Below are positions 35,107-42,586 of a DNA stretch of 64,000 bases, piece by piece (position 1 is the first letter of the stretch; each line of letters starts with the position of its first letter). Origin of the DNA: an uncultured Lachnospiraceae bacterium (GTDB taxonomy: Bacteria; Bacillota; Clostridia; Lachnospirales; Lachnospiraceae); NCBI GenBank assembly GCA_902781215.1, contig CACZIO010000002.1, positions 1-64,000 of the forward strand, in the 5' to 3' direction. Under the pieces are notes generated by a model. That model was not told the DNA's origin and made no database searches. It saw only the letters and a list, made by a program, of their open reading frames with translations. The translations under genes were made by a program, and so were the position numbers.

Positions 35107-35988
35107 ATGTTGAAAATAGCCTTTTATGGAAAGGGCGGGATCGGAAAAACGACCACCGTCACCAATATTTCCGCAGTTCTCGCGGAAAAAGGATATCGGG
35201 TCCTGCAGGTGGGATGCGACCCCAAGGCAGACTCCACGAGGCTTCTGCTGGCGGGCGCGCAGGCGAATACGGAAGACAAATGTTCGGCTGCGCAGGCAAA
35301 TACGGAATATAACTGTCCGGTTGCGGATGAGGGAGGAATATCCGAAATCTCCGCCATGTTCCATGACCTTCGAAACGGCGGAACCCGGACGGTCATGGAC
35401 CACATCCGTGCGCGGCAGCCTTTTTCGCCGGAGGACATCGTCCGTCCCGGCTACGCGGGCGTCCTCTGTGCGGAGGCCGGCGGCCCCCTGCCCGGACAGG
35501 GCTGCGCGGGTCGGGCGGTCATCACGGCGCTCGAAAAGATGGAGGAGATCGGCGTATATGACCAGTACAAGCCGGATATCGTCCTCTACGATGTTCTGGG
35601 CGATGTCGTCTGCGGCGGTTTTGCCATGCCTATGCGCAGAGGCTATGCCGACTATATTTACATCCTGACCTCCGGCGAGAGCATGTCGCTCTACGCTGCC
35701 GCCAATATCGGACTTGCGCTTGAGCACTTCCGGGGCCGCGGCTACGCGCAGCTTGGCGGGATCATCCTCAACCGCAGGAACGTCCCGGAGGAAGAGGAAA
35801 GAGCGCAGGACCTTGCCGCCGAGCTTTCATCGCAGATCATCGGCACGCTGTCCCAGAGCAATGATGTGCGGCGGGCTGAGGAGATGGGACAATGCGTCAT
35901 ACAGGCTTTTCCGGATTCAGTCATCGCGCAGGAATACAGGGCGCTGGCGGAGACGATCGAGAAGTCGGTCGTTTTGCCGAACGGCTAA
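35107..35988 (+). CDS. NifH-like nitrogenase-family reductase, copy 2
   Basis: Second iron-protein homologue, 293 aa. P-loop GKGGIGKT (8-15), CDPKADST (37-44), cluster Cys C133 (GPLPGQGCAGRA) and C169 ([19 protein letters not shown]). An insert at 51-74 is a perfect-looking two-unit repeat (AQANTEDKCSA, then AQANTEYNCPV), a 33-bp tandem in the DNA, in the region where NifH has no such loop. GGAGG lies 8 nt before ATG 35107. Its presumed partners are the NifD- and NifK-like genes at 37989 and 39732, but a hipBA-like pair intervenes. The stop codon is part of copy 1 of the 39-40 bp repeat array. Confidence 0.93.
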   Translation: MLKIAFYGKGGIGKTTTVTNISAVLAEKGYRVLQVGCDPKADSTRLLLAGAQANTEDKCSAAQANTEYNCPVADEGGISEISAMFHDLRNGGTRTVMDHIRARQPFSPEDIVRPGYAGVLCAEAGGPLPGQGCAGRAVITALEKMEEIGVYDQYKPDIVLYDVLGDVVCGGFAMPMRRGYADYIYILTSGESMSLYAAANIGLALEHFRGRGYAQLGGIILNRRNVPEEEERAQDLAAELSSQIIGTLSQSNDVRRAEEMGQCVIQAFPDSVIAQEYRALAETIEKSVVLPNG

Positions 35989-36146
35989 GAATTACCTAAT
36001 CTTGACATAATTTCGCCGAACGGCTAATATTTTGCATAAGGATATGAAATTTCGCCGAACGGCTAAATGTTATGTATATAGACAGAGAGTTTCGCCGAAC
36101 GGCTAAAATGCCTTATGAAAAAACCGTACTTCGCCGAACGGCGAGA
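35972..36146. repeat. Five-copy array of a 17-bp palindromic core at 39-40 bp intervals
   Basis: Core TTTCGCCGAACGGCTAA at 35972, 36011, 36050, 36090 and 36130, separated by AT-rich 22-23 bp spacers that are only loosely alike (some share GCATAAG). The centre GCCGAACGGC is an inverted repeat; the last copy, TCGCCGAACGGCGA, is a perfect one. Copy 1 codes for the last residues (LPNG) and stop of the NifH-like protein. Copy 2 sits between the -35 and -10 of the promoter at 36002. Most simply an operator array for the following HipB-like repressor. Confidence 0.85.
36002..36030 (+). promoter_or_regulatory. Promoter inside the repeat array, driving the hipBA-like pair
   Basis: TTGACA (36002-36007), a 17-nt spacer, TAATAT (36025-36030). 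The spacer is almost exactly repeat copy 2 (36011-36027), where a bound repressor would block polymerase. A second TTGACA at 36175 has no -10. Confidence 0.65.
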
Positions 36147-36211
36147 TCTCTCGCATAAGTGCATTTAATTTTACTTGACAGCGAAAAACAGAAACCGACC
36201 GGGAGAACAGT

Positions 36212-36427
36212 ATGCGTATCACAGATGCGGCTTCCTTTGGTGAAGCGCTCCGCAGAAGAAGAAAAGAGTTGGGATATACACAGGCCTTTCTGTCTGATTT
36301 TTCCGGTTTCAGTGTGAGTTTTATCTCGGATCTGGAAAACGGAAAAAAGACGGCGGAGCTGGAAAAGGCGATTTTTCTGGCAAATCTTCTGGGACTGGAT
36401 CTGGATCTGACACCCAGGGGATGGTGA
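36212..36427 (+). CDS. HipB-like XRE-family antitoxin/repressor
   Basis: A 71-aa helix-turn-helix protein (FGEALRRRRKELGYTQAFLS, then GFSVSFISDLENGKKTAELE), typical of HipB: it would bind operator DNA and neutralise the HipA-like kinase encoded 110 bp downstream. GGGAGAAC precedes ATG 36212. The five-copy palindromic array upstream is its likely binding target. Confidence 0.88.
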   Translation: MRITDAASFGEALRRRRKELGYTQAFLSDFSGFSVSFISDLENGKKTAELEKAIFLANLLGLDLDLTPRGW

Positions 36428-36537
36428 CCGAAACTGTCAGAGCAAGAGACTGTGGCTGAGTATGATAGGACAGGCGCCGGCGATACCTGTGTGCTAACAT
36501 GCTCTTGCGAGCGGCAAGATTATGAAAGAGTGAATCA

Positions 36538-37812
36538 TTGGAGTATCTCGTAAGTATTGAGAGAGAAGGAAAACAGGTTCTGGTGGGAACGATCGGGGGA
36601 GAGGATTCCGGCGCCGCCCGTTTTTCCTATGTGGAAAAATATCTGAATGATCCCGATGCGGCGGCAATCTCGATTCATCTTCCCCTTCAGAAGGAGGCCT
36701 TTTCGCCCGCGGACACAAAACTCTATTTTGAGGGCCTGCTCCCGGAAGGATTTACGCGCAGATCGGTCGCGCAGTGGATGCACCTGGATGAGAACGACTA
36801 TCTCTCTATTCTGCACGGCCTGGGAAGGGAATGCCTGGGGGCTGTCAGGGTATCCGCCCCGGAGGACCGGCCGGAGGAAGCATATGAGAGCGTGTCTGCG
36901 GAACAGGTGCAGGCGCTGGCGGCAGAGGGCGCGACAAGGTCAGCCGAGATGGTGACAAAGGCACATCTGTCCCTGACCGGCGCCTCGGGAAAGGTCGGTC
37001 TATATTTTGACTCAAAATCGGAAAAATGGTTTCTTCCCAAAGGCACGGCACCGAGCACCCACATCGTGAAACAGAGTCATGTGCGCCTGGATGGCATCGT
37101 GACAAATGAACAGCTGTCACTGCTGACTGCCTCCGGATGCGGAATCGAGATCCCCGAGAGTTTCATCATTAACACAGGAAATGGCGAAGACAGCGAGATT
37201 CTGTTTGCGACCCGGCGCTACGACCGTGTTTTTCCGGATCAGGCCCGGCGGGTCGATGACCTGCCCTGCCCCTACCGCCTTCACCAGGAGGACTTCTCCC
37301 AGGCTCTTGGGATTCCGGCCTCGGAAAAATATGAACGCGAATCAGGTCAGTATATGAAAAAAATGTTTGACCTGCTGCGCGTCAGATCCGCGGATCCCGT
37401 CAAAGACCAGCTCCGGCTCTGGGACTGTATCGTATTCAGTTACCTGATCGGCAATACAGATGCCCACATCAAAAACTATTCTCTGCTCTACAGTCCGGAC
37501 CTGAAGAAGATCCGCCTGGCGCCTGCCTACGACATTATCAGTACTACTGTCTATGAGGCCAGCACCAGGGAGATGTCCTTCCACATCGGCGGCAGATATC
37601 TGATCGAAGAGATCGACAGGGAAGCCTTCCGGGAAGCAGCCGGCGCTGCCGGACTCGGTGAAAAAATGGCCATGCGCCGCTTTGACGCCATGTACGGAAA
37701 CTTCCGGGAAAAACTGCGTTCCGCCGCGGAGACCCTGGAGAAAGAAGGGTACAGAAACGCCCGTGACATGGAGGAGAGGATCCTTCGGACCGGCGGGTAT
37801 GGAAGACTATAG
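36538..37812 (+). CDS. HipA-like serine/threonine kinase toxin
   Basis: A 424-aa kinase of the HipA family; E. coli HipA phosphorylates glutamyl-tRNA synthetase and causes growth arrest. The P-loop-like LSLTGASGKVGL, THIVK, ATRRYDRVF, RLHQEDFSQALG, the catalytic loop IGNTDAHIKNYSLL (D308, N313) and the metal-binding YDIIST (D332) are all present, so it should be active. The start is TTG 36538 (LEYLVSIEREGK), with an AAGAG-type SD. It forms an operon with the HipB-like gene and lies between the second nifH-like and nifD-like genes. Confidence 0.9.
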   Translation: MEYLVSIEREGKQVLVGTIGGEDSGAARFSYVEKYLNDPDAAAISIHLPLQKEAFSPADTKLYFEGLLPEGFTRRSVAQWMHLDENDYLSILHGLGRECLGAVRVSAPEDRPEEAYESVSAEQVQALAAEGATRSAEMVTKAHLSLTGASGKVGLYFDSKSEKWFLPKGTAPSTHIVKQSHVRLDGIVTNEQLSLLTASGCGIEIPESFIINTGNGEDSEILFATRRYDRVFPDQARRVDDLPCPYRLHQEDFSQALGIPASEKYERESGQYMKKMFDLLRVRSADPVKDQLRLWDCIVFSYLIGNTDAHIKNYSLLYSPDLKKIRLAPAYDIISTTVYEASTREMSFHIGGRYLIEEIDREAFREAAGAAGLGEKMAMRRFDAMYGNFREKLRSAAETLEKEGYRNARDMEERILRTGGYGRL

Positions 37813-37870
37813 ATAACAAGCCTGCTAGACAACGAGCCTTCGGGAGAACCTGGACAGGGAAACGCACATA

Positions 37871-37975
37871 CCAGACGAAAAAAACCAGTCTGCAGAAACC
37901 AGACTGCAGAAAAACAGACCGCAGAAAAACAGACTGCCGAAAAACAGTCTGCAGACAATCAGACTGCAGAAAGAA
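37871..37975. repeat. Short tandem repeat in the leader of the second NifD-like gene
   Basis: Seven degenerate ~15-bp units of the type CAGACTGCAGAAAAA, several with the CTGCAG palindrome, ending 3 nt before the SD (AGGAGG) of the gene at 37989. Not coding in any frame I could support. Confidence 0.8.
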
Positions 37976-37988
37976 ACAGGAGGTTTCC

Positions 37989-39638
37989 ATGCTGCGCAGA
38001 GTGGGAATTGATGGAAACATCGCGGAGAAAAACAGAAGAGACATAGACGGAACAGGGGCACATGTGCGCATCGCCGATGCCGGTTTTCCGGTCCCCTTTG
38101 CCCACAGCCTGGAATTCAACGCCCCGGTCCACGGGACCTGGAACATCGTCCACATCGGCATGCTGGTGCCCGAGTGCCACCAGATCTACGTCTGCGCCGA
38201 CAACTGTATGCGCGGCGTCGTCCTGACGGCGGCGGAAATGGATGCTGCAGACCGTTTTTCCAGTGTCCTGATCGAGGAGGACGACCTCTACGACGAAAAC
38301 CTGGAGACCATCACCATTGAGGGCGTGACGGACGCCATCAACCGCCTGCCCTACCGCCCGCGGGCTGTGGCTCTCTTTCTGGTCTGTCTCCATCATTTTG
38401 TCGGCACGGACGCCGCCTATGTCTTCCGGACACTCGAGGAGCGCTTCCCGCACATCGACTTCATGCGCTGCTGGATGGACCCCGTCATGCAGAAGACCGG
38501 CCTGACACCGGAGCAGAAGCTCAAGGAGGCCATGTTCCGGCCCGTCCGTCCTCTGCCCGCCGATCCGCGCCTGATTTGTGTCCTGGGCGATAACCAGCCC
38601 CTGGATCCGGACAGCGACCTCGCGGCCCTTGCGCGGGAACACGGCTGCAGGATCCTGCAGCTCCACGCGGGGAACCTTGCCTACAAGGGGACGCGGAGCG
38701 CAGACTCGACGGATTCTTTGTCTGGCCGCAGCCGGAACGGTGAAAGCCTGTCCCGTGCGGAGGACATTCCCACAGAAGTCATTCAAGCAGAGGACATGCC
38801 TGCAGAAAAAATGACCGACACCGTATTCGGCTGCAAAACCTACGACGACTACCTGCAGATTGGTGCCGCTTCCCTCTTTATTACCCGCAGTCCCGCCGGG
38901 ATCCATGGCGTCACCCAGCTGGCCAAGCGGCTGGGCCGCCCCTTCCTCTACCTGCCGCCCGCATCCGGCGCGGAGGAAATCCTGGAGGAGAGAAGACAGC
39001 TGGAGGAAGCCCTGCGGCAGATCCGTCAGGGAGCATCGAATACAGAAAGCTTCCATGATGCTCCGGAAAAAGGAAGCGGAGTATTGAAAACAGACAAATT
39101 TGAATCCGGAACAAGTGGCTCCAATGCATTCGAAAACGCTGTAAATACATCCGCCGCATTTGAAGAAGGGAAGCAGAGGGCCGAAACGGCCCTGGCGCAT
39201 GCACATGCCCTGATCGGCGATACGGAGATCACTCTGGACCACATCGTGACGCCCCGCCCCCTGAGCCTGGCAAGGCTCCTGCTGGAGCACGGCTTCCACG
39301 TCACCCGGGTCTATCTGGACGCCATCCTCCCGGAAGAGGAGAAAGACTTTCGCTGGTTACAGGACCACCATCCGGACCTGTGCCTGAGCGCGACCATTCA
39401 CCCTAAGATGCGCGTCCTGCACGAGGCAGAGAATGCCGGCAGCATGCTGGCCCTGGGTCCCAAGGCCGCCTGGTTCGGCGGAACCGCTCACTTCGTCAAC
39501 CTGGTCGAGTGCGGCGGGCAGTGGGGCCTTTCAGGCATTGAAAAGCTGGCCGGCCTCATGGAGGATGCCTTCCTGCATGAAAAGGATACACGCGCCCTGG
39601 TGCCCAGAAAGGGCTTCGGCTGTGCCTGCGTCCTGTAA
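37989..39638 (+). CDS. NifD-like component of nitrogenase-like system 2
   Basis: A 549-aa protein homologous to the N-terminal half of the fusion at 25760 (compare NRLPYRPRAVALFLVCLHHF and FVGTDAAYVFRTLEERF here with RPRAVMLCITCVDALLGTD there). Candidate cluster Cys are C63, C69, C73 (PECHQIYVCADNC) and C133. GCKTYDDYLQIGAASLFITR occupies the position of the NifD cofactor-Cys region but lacks that Cys. Low-complexity inserts lie at about 238-275 and 345-400. It ends with WFGGTAHFVNLVECGGQWGL and a CACVL tail. AGGAGG is 6 nt before ATG 37989. Partner: NifK-like gene 94 bp downstream. Confidence 0.8.
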   Translation: MLRRVGIDGNIAEKNRRDIDGTGAHVRIADAGFPVPFAHSLEFNAPVHGTWNIVHIGMLVPECHQIYVCADNCMRGVVLTAAEMDAADRFSSVLIEEDDLYDENLETITIEGVTDAINRLPYRPRAVALFLVCLHHFVGTDAAYVFRTLEERFPHIDFMRCWMDPVMQKTGLTPEQKLKEAMFRPVRPLPADPRLICVLGDNQPLDPDSDLAALAREHGCRILQLHAGNLAYKGTRSADSTDSLSGRSRNGESLSRAEDIPTEVIQAEDMPAEKMTDTVFGCKTYDDYLQIGAASLFITRSPAGIHGVTQLAKRLGRPFLYLPPASGAEEILEERRQLEEALRQIRQGASNTESFHDAPEKGSGVLKTDKFESGTSGSNAFENAVNTSAAFEEGKQRAETALAHAHALIGDTEITLDHIVTPRPLSLARLLLEHGFHVTRVYLDAILPEEEKDFRWLQDHHPDLCLSATIHPKMRVLHEAENAGSMLALGPKAAWFGGTAHFVNLVECGGQWGLSGIEKLAGLMEDAFLHEKDTRALVPRKGFGCACVL

Positions 39639-39731
39639 CAGGAGTGTGCGACAGGAGCGGCGACGCACAAACCGGGCGTTTACCTTTTACCTCAACATTA
39701 TGATCGAAACCAGAAAGAGCAGGAGAATATC

Positions 39732-41300
39732 ATGCGGCAGGTCTTTCGAAAAATACCGGTCTACACAGGCGACGTCTCCGGCGTCTGCAGCGCCCTGTTT
39801 GAGCTGGGCGGCATGGTCGTCATGCACGACCCCTCCGGCTGCAATTCCACCTATAATACACACGACGAGATCCGCTGGTACGACCACGACAGCCTGATTT
39901 TCCTGTCGGGCCTCAACGAGATGGAGGCTGTCATGGGCAGTGACGAGGCCCTGATCCGCGACATCGTGGACACCGCCCGCATCTATCACCCCGCCTTTAT
40001 CGCCATCGCCAATTCGCCCATCCCCTACATCATCGGGATGGACTTCGACGCCATCTGCCGGATCGTGGAAGAAGAGGCAGGCATCCCTTCCTTCTACATC
40101 CCGACCAACGGAATGCACGACTATACCCATGGCGCCGGCCTGGCCTTTCTGCGCCTGGCGGAGCGGATGATCCCGATTCCCGAACAGCCGGAGGCGGACC
40201 GGACGATTCCTACGCAGGGAGATTTATTTGAACAAAAATCAGAGAACCTGCAGGTGGGTTATCCGGAGAAAAAGGAAGATGACCCGAAAGAGATTTTTTC
40301 GGAAAAAACGGGAGAAAACAGAGAAAAAATCCGTTGCAACATTCTGGGTATGACGCCGCTGGACTTTGCGGCATCCTCCAGCCTGGCGACTGTGCGGGAA
40401 AAGATTGAAAAAGCCGGCCTGGAGATCCTGTCCTGCTGGGCCATGGGAGATGCCTCTGAAGATTTAACTTCCGGCAGTTCAGACGCAGGCAGCTTTCATT
40501 CGGGCAGCCACAACCATGGCAGCTTTAACCCGTGCAGCCTCGACGCGATCCGCCGCAGTGCGGAGGCAGATGTCAGTCTGGTCATTTCCTCGACAGGCTT
40601 CCCTGTCGCTCAGTACCTGTGGGATCATTTCGATATTCCCTTCGTCGTCGGGATCCCTGCGGCGGGCGTTGAAAAAGAGTACTTTGCCGCAGTGGAAAAA
40701 GCCGTCAGAGAGAAGGCCAGCCAGTTTCCTTTTCAAAACCGGGACGCGTTTTGCGAGCGCCTGAGATCGGCGGAACCTGTATCAGAACATGATTTAGATA
40801 AAAGCAAGACCTGCACATACAGGTCGGGCGGACAGGAACTCCCGGTAAGTGAAAAACAGCCGGCCGGCCATCACATCTGCCTGATCGGCGAGCCCGTCAT
40901 CATGACATCCCTGGCGGCAGCAGTGGAAAAAAAGACCGGTGCGCAGACACATGTATTCGGCGCGACCGAAAACAGCGCTCCCTTCCTGGGGCCTGCCGAT
41001 GCGGCACTGACCGGAGAAGAAGAGTTGGAGAGGGCGCTTGGCCGGATCGTTGAGGAGAGCCGTGTTCCGGTGGGAACACAGGCGCAGCCGGGGACAGAGA
41101 CACAGGCGGAAACAGGAGCACAAAGAGACGTCGAAGTGGGTGCCTCCACGACAGGGGCAGAACCCGTTTCCGTCGTCGCAGACCCCTGCTACGCGGATAT
41201 TCTTCCCGACGGCTGTGACCTGATCCGCCTTCCTCACCTGGCCTTTTCCGGTAGGATTTTTTTGAAGGAGATCCCGGACCTGTTGCAGTGGCCGATGTAA
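39732..41300 (+). CDS. NifK-like component of nitrogenase-like system 2
   Basis: A 522-aa protein homologous to the C-terminal half of the fusion: SGVCSALFELGGMVVMHDPS, then GCNSTYNTHDEIRWY (C19, C37) and IANSPIPYIIGMDFDAIC here match SGAVSVLYDMGGICVICDAG and IVGTPVPAVIGTDYRALC there. Only the Cys equivalent to NifK C95 is clearly kept; the C153 position has no Cys. The end LIRLPHLAFSGRIF also matches the fusion's LHLPHFAVSG. Several polar repeat inserts (SGSHNHGSFNP; GTQAQPGTETQAETGAQ). SD GGAGAAT. With the NifD-like protein it should form the heterotetramer reduced by NifH-like 2. Confidence 0.8.
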   Translation: MRQVFRKIPVYTGDVSGVCSALFELGGMVVMHDPSGCNSTYNTHDEIRWYDHDSLIFLSGLNEMEAVMGSDEALIRDIVDTARIYHPAFIAIANSPIPYIIGMDFDAICRIVEEEAGIPSFYIPTNGMHDYTHGAGLAFLRLAERMIPIPEQPEADRTIPTQGDLFEQKSENLQVGYPEKKEDDPKEIFSEKTGENREKIRCNILGMTPLDFAASSSLATVREKIEKAGLEILSCWAMGDASEDLTSGSSDAGSFHSGSHNHGSFNPCSLDAIRRSAEADVSLVISSTGFPVAQYLWDHFDIPFVVGIPAAGVEKEYFAAVEKAVREKASQFPFQNRDAFCERLRSAEPVSEHDLDKSKTCTYRSGGQELPVSEKQPAGHHICLIGEPVIMTSLAAAVEKKTGAQTHVFGATENSAPFLGPADAALTGEEELERALGRIVEESRVPVGTQAQPGTETQAETGAQRDVEVGASTTGAEPVSVVADPCYADILPDGCDLIRLPHLAFSGRIFLKEIPDLLQWPM

Positions 41301-41443
41301 AAAGGTGAATACGGGAAGGGATGTCCCGACCGATTCCAGGCGCAAAGGAAATTCGAAAAATACTTGTTAACACTGTTTGCACACTTTCATTTTCCATATA
41401 CTTTGTGGAAGATTGGCTGATAAGAAATCTTCAGAAAGGACTC

Positions 41444-42466
41444 ATGAAAATGGCTGAATATGATCTGAAACGTCTGGAAGTTGCCATCCAGTACATCAAC
41501 CGCATGGTGTCGGGCAGAAATCCGGTCACGAACCGGCCCGCGCCGGAAAATGAAGTCCTGACCAATCCCAACGTGAACCGCTGCCTGCAGTTTGTCAGCG
41601 AGATCCTGCAGGAGGTCAAGAGCACCGGAGGAATCGTCGGAAAGCCTCCCAGAAAGGCCAGGGAGCCGAAGCCCTCCATTGCGGAGACCTTCCCCTATGA
41701 GATCCTGCATGGTTTTCAGTACCGCCAGGATCAGCAGATCTCTTATTTTCTAAAACAGATCGGCGAGCTCTTTCCAGAGGACCAGGAGAATGCGCCTGGT
41801 GTGAGCGCGCCGACCATCAACAACTGGCTGCGGGCAAACGGCTATCTGGAAAAGCGCATGATGGAGGACATCGGCAAGGAGGCCTCCGTCCCCACGGAAA
41901 AGGGCGCCGGGATCGGAATTTATTCTGAGCGCGCCGGAATTGGCGGCAACGAGTACTACCGGATCTGGTACAACGAACAGGCCCAGCAGTTCCTGATCGA
42001 CCATTTCCGTCAGATCCTGACCGATACCGAGGCCACACGCGCCCGCAGGCAGGAGGAGAGAAAGGCTTCCAGGAGAGAGGCGCGCAGAGAGTCCGGGACA
42101 GCCGGGCGGGCGGAGCATGCCCGTCAGGAGCCTGAAAAGCAGATGGGCGCTTTTCAGGCAGAACAGCGGCAGTCAGCCGAATCAATGCATTGGCAGGGTC
42201 AGCAGCAGTCAGCTGCAGCGGGACGGAGACAGGAGCAGCAGTCAGCTGCACCGGCACAGGGCCAGTGGCAGACAACTGCGCCCGCGCAGGCCCAGGATGA
42301 TCCCGCTTTCGCGTCCCTTCTCTCCAGCGTTTCTCCGCAGGATTTCTATGGACAGGAGCAGGGGCAGGATCCTTATGGCATGCAGGATCCGTATGCCACG
42401 GACAGTGCCGCCGCGGACTTTTTCGGCGACGGTTGGGAGAGCGCGGACAGCGATATTCCGTGGTGA
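41444..42466 (+). CDS. Unknown 340-aa protein
   Basis: I do not recognise the family. The ordered part (about 1-210: EYDLKRLEVAIQYINRMVSG, PTINNWLRANGYLEK, YRIWYNEQAQQFLIDHF) is mostly helical and could contain a winged-helix-like fold. The C-terminal 130 residues are Gln/Ala/Arg-rich with repeats (HWQGQQQSAAAGRRQEQQSA), ending in a short acidic-aromatic tail (DGWESADSDIPW). AAAGGA precedes ATG 41444. It lies between the NifK-like gene and hydF on the same strand. Its tail plus stop is present in three 42-bp tandem copies. Confidence 0.65.
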   Translation: MKMAEYDLKRLEVAIQYINRMVSGRNPVTNRPAPENEVLTNPNVNRCLQFVSEILQEVKSTGGIVGKPPRKAREPKPSIAETFPYEILHGFQYRQDQQISYFLKQIGELFPEDQENAPGVSAPTINNWLRANGYLEKRMMEDIGKEASVPTEKGAGIGIYSERAGIGGNEYYRIWYNEQAQQFLIDHFRQILTDTEATRARRQEERKASRREARRESGTAGRAEHARQEPEKQMGAFQAEQRQSAESMHWQGQQQSAAAGRRQEQQSAAPAQGQWQTTAPAQAQDDPAFASLLSSVSPQDFYGQEQGQDPYGMQDPYATDSAAADFFGDGWESADSDIPW

Positions 42467-42560
42467 ATGACGGGCTGGGAGAGCGCAGACAGTGATATTC
42501 CGTGGTGAATGCCGGGATAGGAGAGCGCGGACAGTGATATTCTTTGGTGAATGCTGTTTA
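42435..42560. repeat. Three 42-bp tandem copies of the 340-aa gene's 3' end
   Basis: Copies at 42435, 42477 and 42519. Each encodes GESADSDIPW-like residues followed by TGA at the same place; only the first is in the gene. Identity is high, the third copy having CTTTGG for CCGTGG. The array lies in the spacer before hydF. Confidence 0.92.
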
Positions 42561-42586
42561 CAGGATCGAGTGACAGGAGAAAGAAG

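Noticed and set aside
35972..36146. CRISPR-like array (regular repeats with spacers)
   Set aside because: The repeat core is only 17 bp, spacers are 22-23 bp and partly alike, the first copy is coding sequence, and no cas genes are present. An operator array fits better.
24914..41300. A genuine nitrogen-fixing nitrogenase
   Set aside because: The FeMo-cofactor Cys and His are missing in the D-like halves and there is no nifB, nifE or nifN, so nitrogen fixation is not expected.
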